Assembly (NCBI RefSeq): GCF_039649665.1
Contig: NZ_JBDJAW010000008.1
Coordinates: 177,808-241,807, forward strand
Source: Microbispora sp. ZYX-F-249
GTDB taxonomy: Bacteria > Actinomycetota > Actinomycetes > Streptosporangiales > Streptosporangiaceae
Direction of reading: 5' to 3'
DNA length: 64,000 nucleotides
Part shown: one piece after another, positions 47,227 through 54,510 of the stretch
Layout: each line of letters opens with the position of its first letter
How positions within the stretch are numbered: the first letter of the stretch is position 1
Made by a program: the position numbers and the translations under genes
The notes under the pieces: model-generated
What the model was told of the DNA's origin: nothing
The model's input: only the letters and a program-made list of their open reading frames with translations
The model's database searches: none

Positions 47227-48365
47227 GCGGAGGACACCACCTCACTGGCCGTGCCGAAGCGGTAACGGACCTTTCGTACGTCACCGGTCGAGGTCGTGAT
47301 CGCTTCCAGGTAGAAGCCGTCGTTCGTCATAAGGTCGCGCGCACGACGGACTATGGTCTCTTCCCGGCCGTCGATCGCCTCAGGGTGCGCGGCCAGGGCG
47401 GTCGCCCAGCTCTCGAACAACGCCCTGTTGACCGGGTAGCGGCTCGTGGCGTTCCACGGCCACTTACGGAACGCGTTGTCGCCGAACACCTTCCGCGCCA
47501 TTGTCATGGCCTCAACGAACTCTGCGCGCAACTCGGCCAGCCTCGCGTCGCCGACCTTGCCGGGATCGTCCAGTACGGTGAGCGCCTCGTCCAGGAAGGG
47601 ATCCATCGCGCCTTCATAGCGATCCACACCGAGCAGCCGGAACGCGCAAAAGCGCAGCACGAGTTCCCTGTCCGCCATGCGGAGGTGATCGACGAAAGAG
47701 GATCCGACCGCCTGCGCGAAAGCAGGGTGATGGGCGCAGTCCTTCAGGAACTCACGGCTACGGCGCTTACTCATACAGTGCCGGATCTCCTGCGTGTTCA
47801 AGGGAGTCCCGCCGGTGTTGATGCGTTTGAAGATGTCGTACTTGATCTGGGAAGGAGTCTCGGCATCGATGACGTGGACGACGAGCTGCGTCTGGTAGAA
47901 ACGCCGGCGCCATGCCACGGGCAGGTCGGCGAATGTCTTGCCTTGCTCGTTGCGCAGGTACTCGAGGTCGCTGAGCGCGAACTGGTTCGCACTCTCCCGC
48001 GCGAACGCGTGGATGGTGCTCAGACGCTGAAGGCCGTCGACGACCTTCATGCTGCCGTCACGATCAGCGGCGAAGTAGAAGGCGGGGAGGGGGATCTGCA
48101 GGAGGATCGACTCGATCAAACGGGAGCGCTGCCCCGGTTTCCACACCTTGTTACGCTGAAAGTCGGGGGCCAGCTCCAGTTCGTCCTCGTCGATCATGTC
48201 CAGGACGTTGCGAATTGAGAAGTTCTTCGACGACACCCGGATGTCGACCGGGTTCCAGGGCTGCTCTAGTGCCTCAAGCGGTGCGTCGGCCGCTTCCTGC
48301 TCAGCCTCGACGTCCATGGGGCGATCCAGGAAGTACTCTTCCCTGACGCCCGGCCCGTCACTCAT
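47223..48365 (-). CDS. DUF262 (GmrS/ParB-like) protein without HNH domain, cassette gene 1
   Basis: 380 residues, ATG 48363-48365 with a perfect AGGAGG site 7 nt upstream. The DUF262 domain (about 45-260) shows APDFQRNKVW (67-75), VVDGLQR (108-114; family DGQQR with Q to L) and IFKRINTGGTPLNTQE (178-193). DUF262 folds like ParB/sulfiredoxin and, in the restriction enzymes GmrSD and SspE, hydrolyses NTP and gates cleavage by an attached DUF1524 HNH domain. That nuclease domain is absent here; the C-terminal 120 residues show no HNH motif. First gene of the cassette with its own leader. Probably a sensor or regulator acting with the ATPase (inference). Confidence 0.9.
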   Translation of the reverse strand: MSDGPGVREEYFLDRPMDVEAEQEAADAPLEALEQPWNPVDIRVSSKNFSIRNVLDMIDEDELELAPDFQRNKVWKPGQRSRLIESILLQIPLPAFYFAADRDGSMKVVDGLQRLSTIHAFARESANQFALSDLEYLRNEQGKTFADLPVAWRRRFYQTQLVVHVIDAETPSQIKYDIFKRINTGGTPLNTQEIRHCMSKRRSREFLKDCAHHPAFAQAVGSSFVDHLRMADRELVLRFCAFRLLGVDRYEGAMDPFLDEALTVLDDPGKVGDARLAELRAEFVEAMTMARKVFGDNAFRKWPWNATSRYPVNRALFESWATALAAHPEAIDGREETIVRRARDLMTNDGFYLEAITTSTGDVRKVRYRFGTASEVVSSA

Positions 48366-48440
48366 AAGCCACCCTCCTGTACGTAGCGTAACGCCATCGA
48401 TGATCGCGCCTACGGCATACAGGAGATTACGGCAGTGAAA

Positions 48441-48482
48441 GGCGCGGCTTGCGTCGTCGTTCTGACGACTGCAAGCCGCGCC
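48441..48482 (-). terminator. Terminator between the TIGR03960 gene and the cassette
   Basis: GGCGCGGCTTGC-GTCGTC pairs with GACGAC-T-GCAAGCCGCGCC (18 pairs, one bulged T), 4 nt beyond the TIGR03960 stop. The cassette therefore probably has its own promoter in 48366-48440, though no convincing -35/-10 pair was found. Confidence 0.8.
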
Positions 48483-48486
48483 GTCT

Positions 48487-50409
48487 CTAGATCACGGTGA
48501 GTGGCAGCAGTTTCTTGCCGGTGGGGCCGATCTGGATCTCCGTCCCCATCGTGGGGCAGACGCCGCAGTCGTAGCAGGGCGTCCAGCGGCAGTCCTCGAC
48601 CTCGACGTTGTTGACCGCGTCCTGCCAGTCCTGCCACAGCCACTCGCGGTCGAGGCCGGCGTCGAGGTGGTCCCAGGGAAGCACCTCGTGCTCGTCCCGC
48701 TCGCGCGTCGTGTACCAGTCCACGTCGACCGGCTCGTCGGCGAGGGCACGGTCCGCCGCCGCCATCCACCGCTCGAACGAGAAGTGCTCGCTCCAGCCGT
48801 CGAACCGGCCGCCGTCCTCCCAGACGGCGCGGATGACCCGGCCCACCCGGCGGTCGCCCCGCGACAGCAGCCCCTCCACGATCGAGGGCTTGCCGTCGTG
48901 GTAGCGGTAGCCGATGGCCCTGCCGTACTCCTTGTCGGAGCGCAGGGCGTCGCGCAGCGCGCGCAGCCGGCGGTCCACCGTCTCGTGGTCGCACTGGGCG
49001 GCCCACTGGAACGGCGTGTGCGGCTTGGGCACGAACCCGCCGATGGAGACCGTGCAGCGGATGTCCCGCGAACCGGTCGCGTCACGGCCCGCCTTGATGA
49101 CCTTCTTGGCCAGGTCGGCGATGCCGAGGACGTCCTCGTCCTCCTCCGTCGGGAGCCCGCACATGAAGTAGAGCTTCACCTGCCGCCATCCGTTGGAGTA
49201 GGCGGTGGTGACGGTGCGGATCAGGTCCTCCTCGGTGACCATCTTGTTGATCACCTTGCGCATCCGCTCGGACCCGCCCTCCGGCGCGAACGTGAGCCCG
49301 GAACGGCGGCCGTTGCGGGACAGCTCGTTCGCCAGGTCGATGTTGAACGCGTCGACCCGCGTGGACGGCAGGGACAGGCCGACCTGGCTGCCCTCGTAGC
49401 GGTCGGCGAGACCCCTGGTGACGTCGGCGATCTCGGAGTGGTCGGCGCTGGACAGCGACAGCAGCCCGACCTCGCTGAAGCCCGACTCCTTGATCCCGGC
49501 CTCGACCATGTCGCCGATCGTGGTGATCGACCGCTCCCGGACCGGACGGGTGATCATCCCCGCCTGGCAGAAGCGGCAGCCCCGGGTGCACCCCCGGAAG
49601 ATCTCGACGCTGAACCGCTCGTGCACGGTCTCGGCGAGCGGGACCAGCGGCTTCTTCGGGTACGGCCACTCGTCGAGGTCCATGACCGTGTGCTTGAAAA
49701 CGCGCGTCGGCACGCCGTCGCGGTTGGGGACGACGCGCTTGATGCGGCCGTCCGGGTGGTACTCGACGTCATAGAACTTCGGGACGTACACCCCGCCCGT
49801 GGAGGCGAGGCGCAGCAGCAGCTCGTCGCGGCCGCCGGGCGACCCCTCGGCCTTCCATTCGCGCAGCACCTCGGAGATCGCGATGGCGATCTGCTCGCCG
49901 TCGCCGAGCACGGCGGCGTCGAGGAAGTCGGCGATGGGCTCCGGGTTGAATGCGGCGTGGCCGCCCGCCAGCACGATCGGGTCCTCGTCGGTGCGGTCCA
50001 CCGCCTCCAGCGGGATCCCCGCGAGGTCGAGCGCGGTGAGGAGGTTCGTGTAGCCGAGCTCGGTGGCGAACGACACCCCGAGGACGTCGAACGCGCGAAC
50101 CGGCCGGTGGCCGTCCACGGTGAACTGCGGGACGCCCTCGGACCGCATGAGCGCCTCGAGGTCGGGCCACACCGCGTAGGTGCGCTCCGCCAGCGTCTCG
50201 GGCAGCTCGTTGAGGATCTCGTAGAGGATCTGCACCCCCTGGTTGGGCAGGCCGACCTCGTAGGCGTCCGGGTACATCAAGGCCCACCGGACGGTCGCCT
50301 CGTCCCAGTCCTTGACCGTCGAGTTAAGCTCGCCCCCGACGTACTGGATCGGCTTCTGCACCTTCGGCAGCAGCGGCTCCAGGCGGGGAAACAACGACTC
50401 GACAGACAT
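48487..50409 (-). CDS. TIGR03960 family B12-binding-like radical SAM protein
   Basis: 640 residues, ATG at 50407-50409. N-terminal B12-binding-like region (about 20-200, with DVLGVSFATELGYTNLL and VLAGGHAAFNPEPIADF), then a radical SAM core with the 4Fe-4S cysteines Cys274, Cys278 and Cys281 in RGCTRGCRFCQAG. A C-terminal cysteine-rich tail (CRWTPCYDCGVCP) may hold a second cluster. Function unknown; the family travels with TIGR03936 and rng, hinting at RNA modification. Here the TIGR03936 gene is no longer adjacent. Confidence 0.92.
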   Translation of the reverse strand: MSVESLFPRLEPLLPKVQKPIQYVGGELNSTVKDWDEATVRWALMYPDAYEVGLPNQGVQILYEILNELPETLAERTYAVWPDLEALMRSEGVPQFTVDGHRPVRAFDVLGVSFATELGYTNLLTALDLAGIPLEAVDRTDEDPIVLAGGHAAFNPEPIADFLDAAVLGDGEQIAIAISEVLREWKAEGSPGGRDELLLRLASTGGVYVPKFYDVEYHPDGRIKRVVPNRDGVPTRVFKHTVMDLDEWPYPKKPLVPLAETVHERFSVEIFRGCTRGCRFCQAGMITRPVRERSITTIGDMVEAGIKESGFSEVGLLSLSSADHSEIADVTRGLADRYEGSQVGLSLPSTRVDAFNIDLANELSRNGRRSGLTFAPEGGSERMRKVINKMVTEEDLIRTVTTAYSNGWRQVKLYFMCGLPTEEDEDVLGIADLAKKVIKAGRDATGSRDIRCTVSIGGFVPKPHTPFQWAAQCDHETVDRRLRALRDALRSDKEYGRAIGYRYHDGKPSIVEGLLSRGDRRVGRVIRAVWEDGGRFDGWSEHFSFERWMAAADRALADEPVDVDWYTTRERDEHEVLPWDHLDAGLDREWLWQDWQDAVNNVEVEDCRWTPCYDCGVCPTMGTEIQIGPTGKKLLPLTVI

Positions 50410-50458
50410 GCCTCCAGGGTATCGGCTCCCGGGAGTGTCCCCTGCGGATCTTCCGGCC

Positions 50459-51340
50459 TCAGAAGGGGTGCCAGATCCTGTCGTCGCCCGCGCGCAGCGA
50501 GGCCAGGCGGTGGCGCAGCTCCCCGTGCGCGCGGTCGTCGCGGTGCCCGATGCGCAGCACGGCCGTCAGCGTCTGGAGCTCCCGGATGTCGCGCAGCACC
50601 GGATAGCCCGGCCAGTCCCTGACGTCGCATCCGTACTCGCGGGCGAAGCCGTCCCGCTGGGCGTCGGACAGGCCGAACCGGGCACCCTGCATGGTGGGCA
50701 CCAGGTCGACCTCGCGCGGCCCGGCGCTGGCCGAGTCCCAGTCGCACAGCAGGATCCGGTCCGCGGTGCGGATCAGGTTGCCCCGGTGCGCGTCGCCGTG
50801 GACCAGCCCGTACGGCAGGGCGAACTCGACCCGCTCGTAGTACGCCTCCTCCAGCGCCGCGCACCGGTCCAGCAGCCACTCCCGCTCCACGCCGTCCAGC
50901 ACGAGGCTCGCCCGTACGGCCCGCCGTACGCGGCCGAAGGGATCGTAGGTCGGCAGCGCGAACGGGACCGGCGGCAGGGAGTGCAGCCACCGCAGCAGCA
51001 GGCCGAGCGGGACCGGGTCGCCGTCGTCCGCGCCGTCCTCGTAGTGCCAGAAGGTCGCCAGGCAGCCCTCGACGGCCAGCGGCTGGCGCACGTCGAGCGG
51101 CAGCGTGACGGGGAAGCCCTGCTCGTGCAGCCAGCGCGTGACCTTGAGCGAGGTGGCCAGCCTGTCGTACTTGCCGGGAGTGCCGGCCTCCGCCAGGCGG
51201 ACGACGACCCCCTCGCCCGGCAGGTGGTAGACCACGTTGGCGAAACTGCGCAGCAACCGTGCGCCGTCGGCGCTGAGCCCGGCCCGGCGGCACGCCTCCG
51301 CGAGCGCGGGCGGGGTGCCGGCGACGGTGGAGACGCTCAT
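50459..51340 (-). CDS. Aminoglycoside-phosphotransferase-like kinase
   Basis: 293 residues, ATG 51338-51340 with GAGGAGG. APH/ChoK fold: FANVVYHLPGEGVVVRLAE (N lobe), catalytic loop LVHGDAHRGNLI (the HGD-x4-N pattern) and metal-binding LCDWDSAS. Could inactivate an antibiotic or phosphorylate a small metabolite; residues for neither are diagnostic. 76 nt downstream of the XRE-family regulator, which may control it. Such APH/XRE pairs are frequent in actinomycete accessory regions. Confidence 0.82.
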   Translation of the reverse strand: MSVSTVAGTPPALAEACRRAGLSADGARLLRSFANVVYHLPGEGVVVRLAEAGTPGKYDRLATSLKVTRWLHEQGFPVTLPLDVRQPLAVEGCLATFWHYEDGADDGDPVPLGLLLRWLHSLPPVPFALPTYDPFGRVRRAVRASLVLDGVEREWLLDRCAALEEAYYERVEFALPYGLVHGDAHRGNLIRTADRILLCDWDSASAGPREVDLVPTMQGARFGLSDAQRDGFAREYGCDVRDWPGYPVLRDIRELQTLTAVLRIGHRDDRAHGELRHRLASLRAGDDRIWHPF

Positions 51341-51416
51341 GCCACCTCCTCGCCTGGCGGCTCGGACTCGCATGCGCGAACTACGCCGTGTCTATTGATT
51401 CGCTCGCTCCGCTCGC

Positions 51417-52877
51417 TCATCGCGGATCCCCCTCGCCGCCCGGTGCCCCGGACGGTGTCCCGGACGCGGCCTCGGGCAGCGCCCGGGCGGCCGACTGGGG
51501 CAGGCCGGTCGCGCAGAACGCCTCCAGCCGCTCCGCCAGCTCGCCCCGCACCATCGGCCTGGTGACCTGGAGCGTCTCGGCCAGGCTGTCGATCCTGCGC
51601 TCCGGCGGCAGGGCCAGCAGCGGCGTCAGGGCCTGCTCGGCCCCGCCGGGGTCGTCCTCCATCAGGTGGGCGACGGCCAGGTGCGCCCCGGCCATCGCCT
51701 CGCAGCCGTACGACCGGTTCTGGCGGTCCTCCCGCGCGTACAGGCCGAGCGCGGCGCGGGCCTGCTCGATCGCCCGGCCCGCCTGTCCGAGGTGCAGGTG
51801 CGTGACCGCCGTGTAGTAGGCGTGCTTGGCGGGCCGGAAGGCGAACTCCCCGGCGAACCCGTCGTGCAGCTCGTCCCCGGTGCCCGCCTCGCGGGCGTCC
51901 GCCGCCTTGAGCAGGTCGTCCTCCGCTTCGCGGGTCCGGCCGAGCATCGCACCCGCCCGCGCCCGCAGCATGTGCAGCCGCGCGCCGCCCTGGCCCCGGT
52001 GCAGATGGGTGAGACCGTCCGCGGCGTAGCCCGCCGCGTCCTCGTACCGCCGGTCCCACAGCGCGACCGACGCCTGCATGCCGCGGGCCCAGCCCATGAG
52101 GGCCCGGTGCCCGGCGATCCTGCCGTACGTCCACGCCGCGCGGGCGAGGTCGTCGGCGGGCACCCGGCGGCCCATGTCCATGCTCGCGTTGGCCATCAGC
52201 CCGCACAGCGTCCCGGCCAGGAAGAACAGCTCGCCGGCCTGGGCCGGGTGGACGCGCCGCTCCAGCGCCCGGCGGGTCTGCTCCTGCAGCGCCCGCATCT
52301 CCACGAACAGCGGCAGGGGCGCCTCCCAGACGTACCGGCGGGACAGCCAGATCACCTGCGTGCGCAGCCGTTCCAGTGCGCTGTCGCCGATCTCGCTCGT
52401 CTCCACCCGCTCGGCGTGCTCGCTCGCCTCGCGGGCGGCGGCGCTGATCAGGTCGGGCGCGGTACGCCGCCGCCAGGTCTCGGGGCCGCGCATCTCCGGC
52501 GGCGTGTAGTCCCTGGCGAACCCGAGCTGCACCGGGCCCGTCTCGAACAGCCGGCACAGCAGGTCGGTGTAGTCGCGGTCGGGCCGCGCCCCGGCCTCCC
52601 ACTCCCGCCAGGACCGCTCGGTCAGTCCCCTGCGCTTGATCTGCTCGCGGTCGCACATCGCGTGGAAGCGCTCGATCGCCTCCTCCACCGTCCACCCGTA
52701 CGCCAGGCGCAGGCACTTGAAGCGGGTCAGCCGCGGGCAGCACAGGTGGATCTCGTCGGCGATCTGGTGGAGGACCGCGGTCGTCGGCGGCTCCCCGAGG
52801 GCGGCGAGGGTGCGCTCGCGGATGCCGCCGGCGATCTGGATGGCGGACCGGTCCCCGCCGCGTGAGGGTGTCGTCAT
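51417..52877 (-). CDS. XRE-family regulator with TPR-like C terminus
   Basis: 486 residues, ATG 52875-52877 (MTTPSRGGDR) with GGGAG; an upstream ATG would lack a ribosome site. Helix-turn-helix at about 50-115 (LRLAYGWTVEEAIERFHAMCD, LTERSWREWEAGARP), then about 350 residues of helical repeats with paired aromatic/alanine patterns (WTYGRIAGHRALMGWARGMQ, YAADGLTHLHRG, ALGLYAREDRQN), as in the large Streptomyces XRE/TPR regulators. The ligand is unknown. Sits between an APH-like gene and a small protein gene read the same way. Confidence 0.85.
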   Translation of the reverse strand: MTTPSRGGDRSAIQIAGGIRERTLAALGEPPTTAVLHQIADEIHLCCPRLTRFKCLRLAYGWTVEEAIERFHAMCDREQIKRRGLTERSWREWEAGARPDRDYTDLLCRLFETGPVQLGFARDYTPPEMRGPETWRRRTAPDLISAAAREASEHAERVETSEIGDSALERLRTQVIWLSRRYVWEAPLPLFVEMRALQEQTRRALERRVHPAQAGELFFLAGTLCGLMANASMDMGRRVPADDLARAAWTYGRIAGHRALMGWARGMQASVALWDRRYEDAAGYAADGLTHLHRGQGGARLHMLRARAGAMLGRTREAEDDLLKAADAREAGTGDELHDGFAGEFAFRPAKHAYYTAVTHLHLGQAGRAIEQARAALGLYAREDRQNRSYGCEAMAGAHLAVAHLMEDDPGGAEQALTPLLALPPERRIDSLAETLQVTRPMVRGELAERLEAFCATGLPQSAARALPEAASGTPSGAPGGEGDPR

Positions 52878-52931
52878 CGGCTCTCCCAGTGGTGACACCC
52901 GCACGCTAACGCCGTACGTGTCACGAACCGG

Positions 52932-53180
52932 TCACCTCGCGCACTGCGAGTCCCTCTCCACCGGGCGGACAGGAGTGATGGTGCCGCCGCCGCGCAGCTG
53001 GGCCGTGAAGAGCTGGCCGCACAGGCTCGCCGGCGTCTCGGCGAACCACACCGTCGGCGGGTCGCCCGCGGCCGCGGCGGCCCACCTCCCGCCGCCGTAC
53101 ACGATCCGGTAGTCGGGGAAGGCCGTGCGCAGCAGGTCAAGGGCGCGCTGGCGTTCCCGCGCCTCGTCGTCCGGAGTCAC
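52932..53180 (-). CDS. Small protein upstream of the XRE regulator
   Basis: 82 residues, GTG 53178-53180 with GGAGG. Acidic helical start (MTPDDEARERQRALDLLRTAFPDYRIVY), then a predicted beta part (RWAAAAAGDPPTVWFAE, LCGQLFTAQLRGG). Not recognised; small partners of XRE regulators are common in actinomycetes. 54 nt upstream of the regulator and likely co-transcribed. Confidence 0.7.
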   Translation of the reverse strand: MTPDDEARERQRALDLLRTAFPDYRIVYGGGRWAAAAAGDPPTVWFAETPASLCGQLFTAQLRGGGTITPVRPVERDSQCAR

Positions 53181-53322
53181 AGTTCCTCCGTAAGGGTTCG
53201 TTCAGCCCCCGAACCTGTTCCGTTCTCATGATGTTCGCCGCGCCGTGCGGGCACCAGTGAGAGCCGGGAACCGGCACCCTGCGGACGGCTCTCATGCGGC
53301 GACGCGGGGACCGCGGCACACG

Positions 53323-54498
53323 TCAGACCGGTCGCGATCTCAGATGGATCGCCTGCAGGATGGCGATCGCCGTCATGTTCGCGAACGTCGCGGTGCCGCC
53401 GTAGGAGACGAACGGCAGCGGCACGCCGGTGATCGGCATGATGCCGATCGTCATGCCGACGTTGACGAGCGTCTGGAAGGCCAGCCACGCGACGATGCCG
53501 CCCGAGACGAGCGCGCTGAACCGGTCGCCGCACATCCGGGCGATCCGCGCGCCGCGCAGCAGCACCACGCCGAGCAGGGCGACCACGGTGACCGACCCGA
53601 CGAAGCCGAGCTCCTCGCCCGCGACGGTGAAGATGAAGTCGGTGTGCTGCTCGGGCACGAACCGGCCCGTGGTCTGGCCGCCGTGGAACAGGCCCTTGCC
53701 GAACACCTCGCCCGACCCGATCGCCACCAGCGCCTGCGTGCTGTTGTAGCCCACGCCGCGCGGGTCGCTGGACGGGTCGATGAGCGCGGTGAACCGGGCC
53801 ACCTGGTACGGCTTGAGCAGCCCCAGCGACCACACCGCCACCGCCGCGAGGCCCGTGAGCAGCACCCCGGCCACGACCCAGCGCTTGCGTATCCCGGAGA
53901 AGACGATGATCGCGCCGGTCGTCGCCATCAGCACCATGGTGGTGCCGAGGTCGGGCTGCAGCATGACCAGCGCCGCCGCGGCGCCCGCCGCCGCGAGGGA
54001 CAGCGCGAGACCGGCGGCCCTCGGCCGGTCCTTGGTCTTCTTGCCTTTCTCCGACGTCGGGGCCAGCAGCCGCGCCAGTATCACCACCAGCGCCGGCTTC
54101 ATCAGCTCGGCCGGCTGCAGGGCGAAGCCCCCGCCCAGCAGGATCCACGAGTGGTGGCCGTTGATCGTCGATCCCATCGGGCTGATGACCAGGATCAGCC
54201 CGATGACGGCGATGCCGTACAGGACCGGCGCGTACGTGCGCAGCCAGCGGTAGTCGGTCACCGCGATCGCGCTGTAGAGCGCCAGACCGATGAGCAGGTT
54301 GAGCACGTGCTTCTTGGCCATGCCCGTCGGCTCGATCGACGACCAGGTGCGGGTGGCCGACCACACCAGCAGCGTGCCGACCGCGCTGAGCGCGACCACC
54401 GCCCCGAACAGCAGCCAGTCCATCCGCCAGACGACCGATCCCCGCCCGACGACCCGGCTCGCGAACGACCTCCGCCGTATTCCGATGGCCTCAGTCAT
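53323..54498 (-). CDS. rodA: Peptidoglycan glycosyltransferase RodA
   Basis: SEDS-family polymerase that builds lateral-wall glycan with PBP2. 391 residues, ATG 54496-54498. About ten membrane helices; family motifs STINGHHSWILLGGGFALQPAELMKPALV (with the conserved Asp/Glu region), QPDLGTTMVLMATTGAI and a final GVPLPFVSYGGTATFANM. 12 nt downstream of mrdA. Its presence with mreBCD shows a working elongation machinery, and in actinomycetes it also serves spore-wall synthesis. Confidence 0.95.
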   Translation of the reverse strand: MTEAIGIRRRSFASRVVGRGSVVWRMDWLLFGAVVALSAVGTLLVWSATRTWSSIEPTGMAKKHVLNLLIGLALYSAIAVTDYRWLRTYAPVLYGIAVIGLILVISPMGSTINGHHSWILLGGGFALQPAELMKPALVVILARLLAPTSEKGKKTKDRPRAAGLALSLAAAGAAAALVMLQPDLGTTMVLMATTGAIIVFSGIRKRWVVAGVLLTGLAAVAVWSLGLLKPYQVARFTALIDPSSDPRGVGYNSTQALVAIGSGEVFGKGLFHGGQTTGRFVPEQHTDFIFTVAGEELGFVGSVTVVALLGVVLLRGARIARMCGDRFSALVSGGIVAWLAFQTLVNVGMTIGIMPITGVPLPFVSYGGTATFANMTAIAILQAIHLRSRPV

Positions 54499-54510
54499 GG
54501 CAGGCCCGCC

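Noticed and set aside
45183..48365. Calling the cassette Gabija, GmrSD or an OLD-type system
   Set aside because: Gabija needs a UvrD-like helicase and TOPRIM nuclease, GmrSD a DUF1524 HNH domain, OLD a TOPRIM domain. None is visible, so only the DUF names are used.
45183..48500. Search for flanking direct repeats or integrase around the cassette
   Set aside because: Compared 45072-45182 with 48366-48486; only very short similarities (CAGGAG-type) were found, not convincing as target duplications. No integrase or transposase is present.
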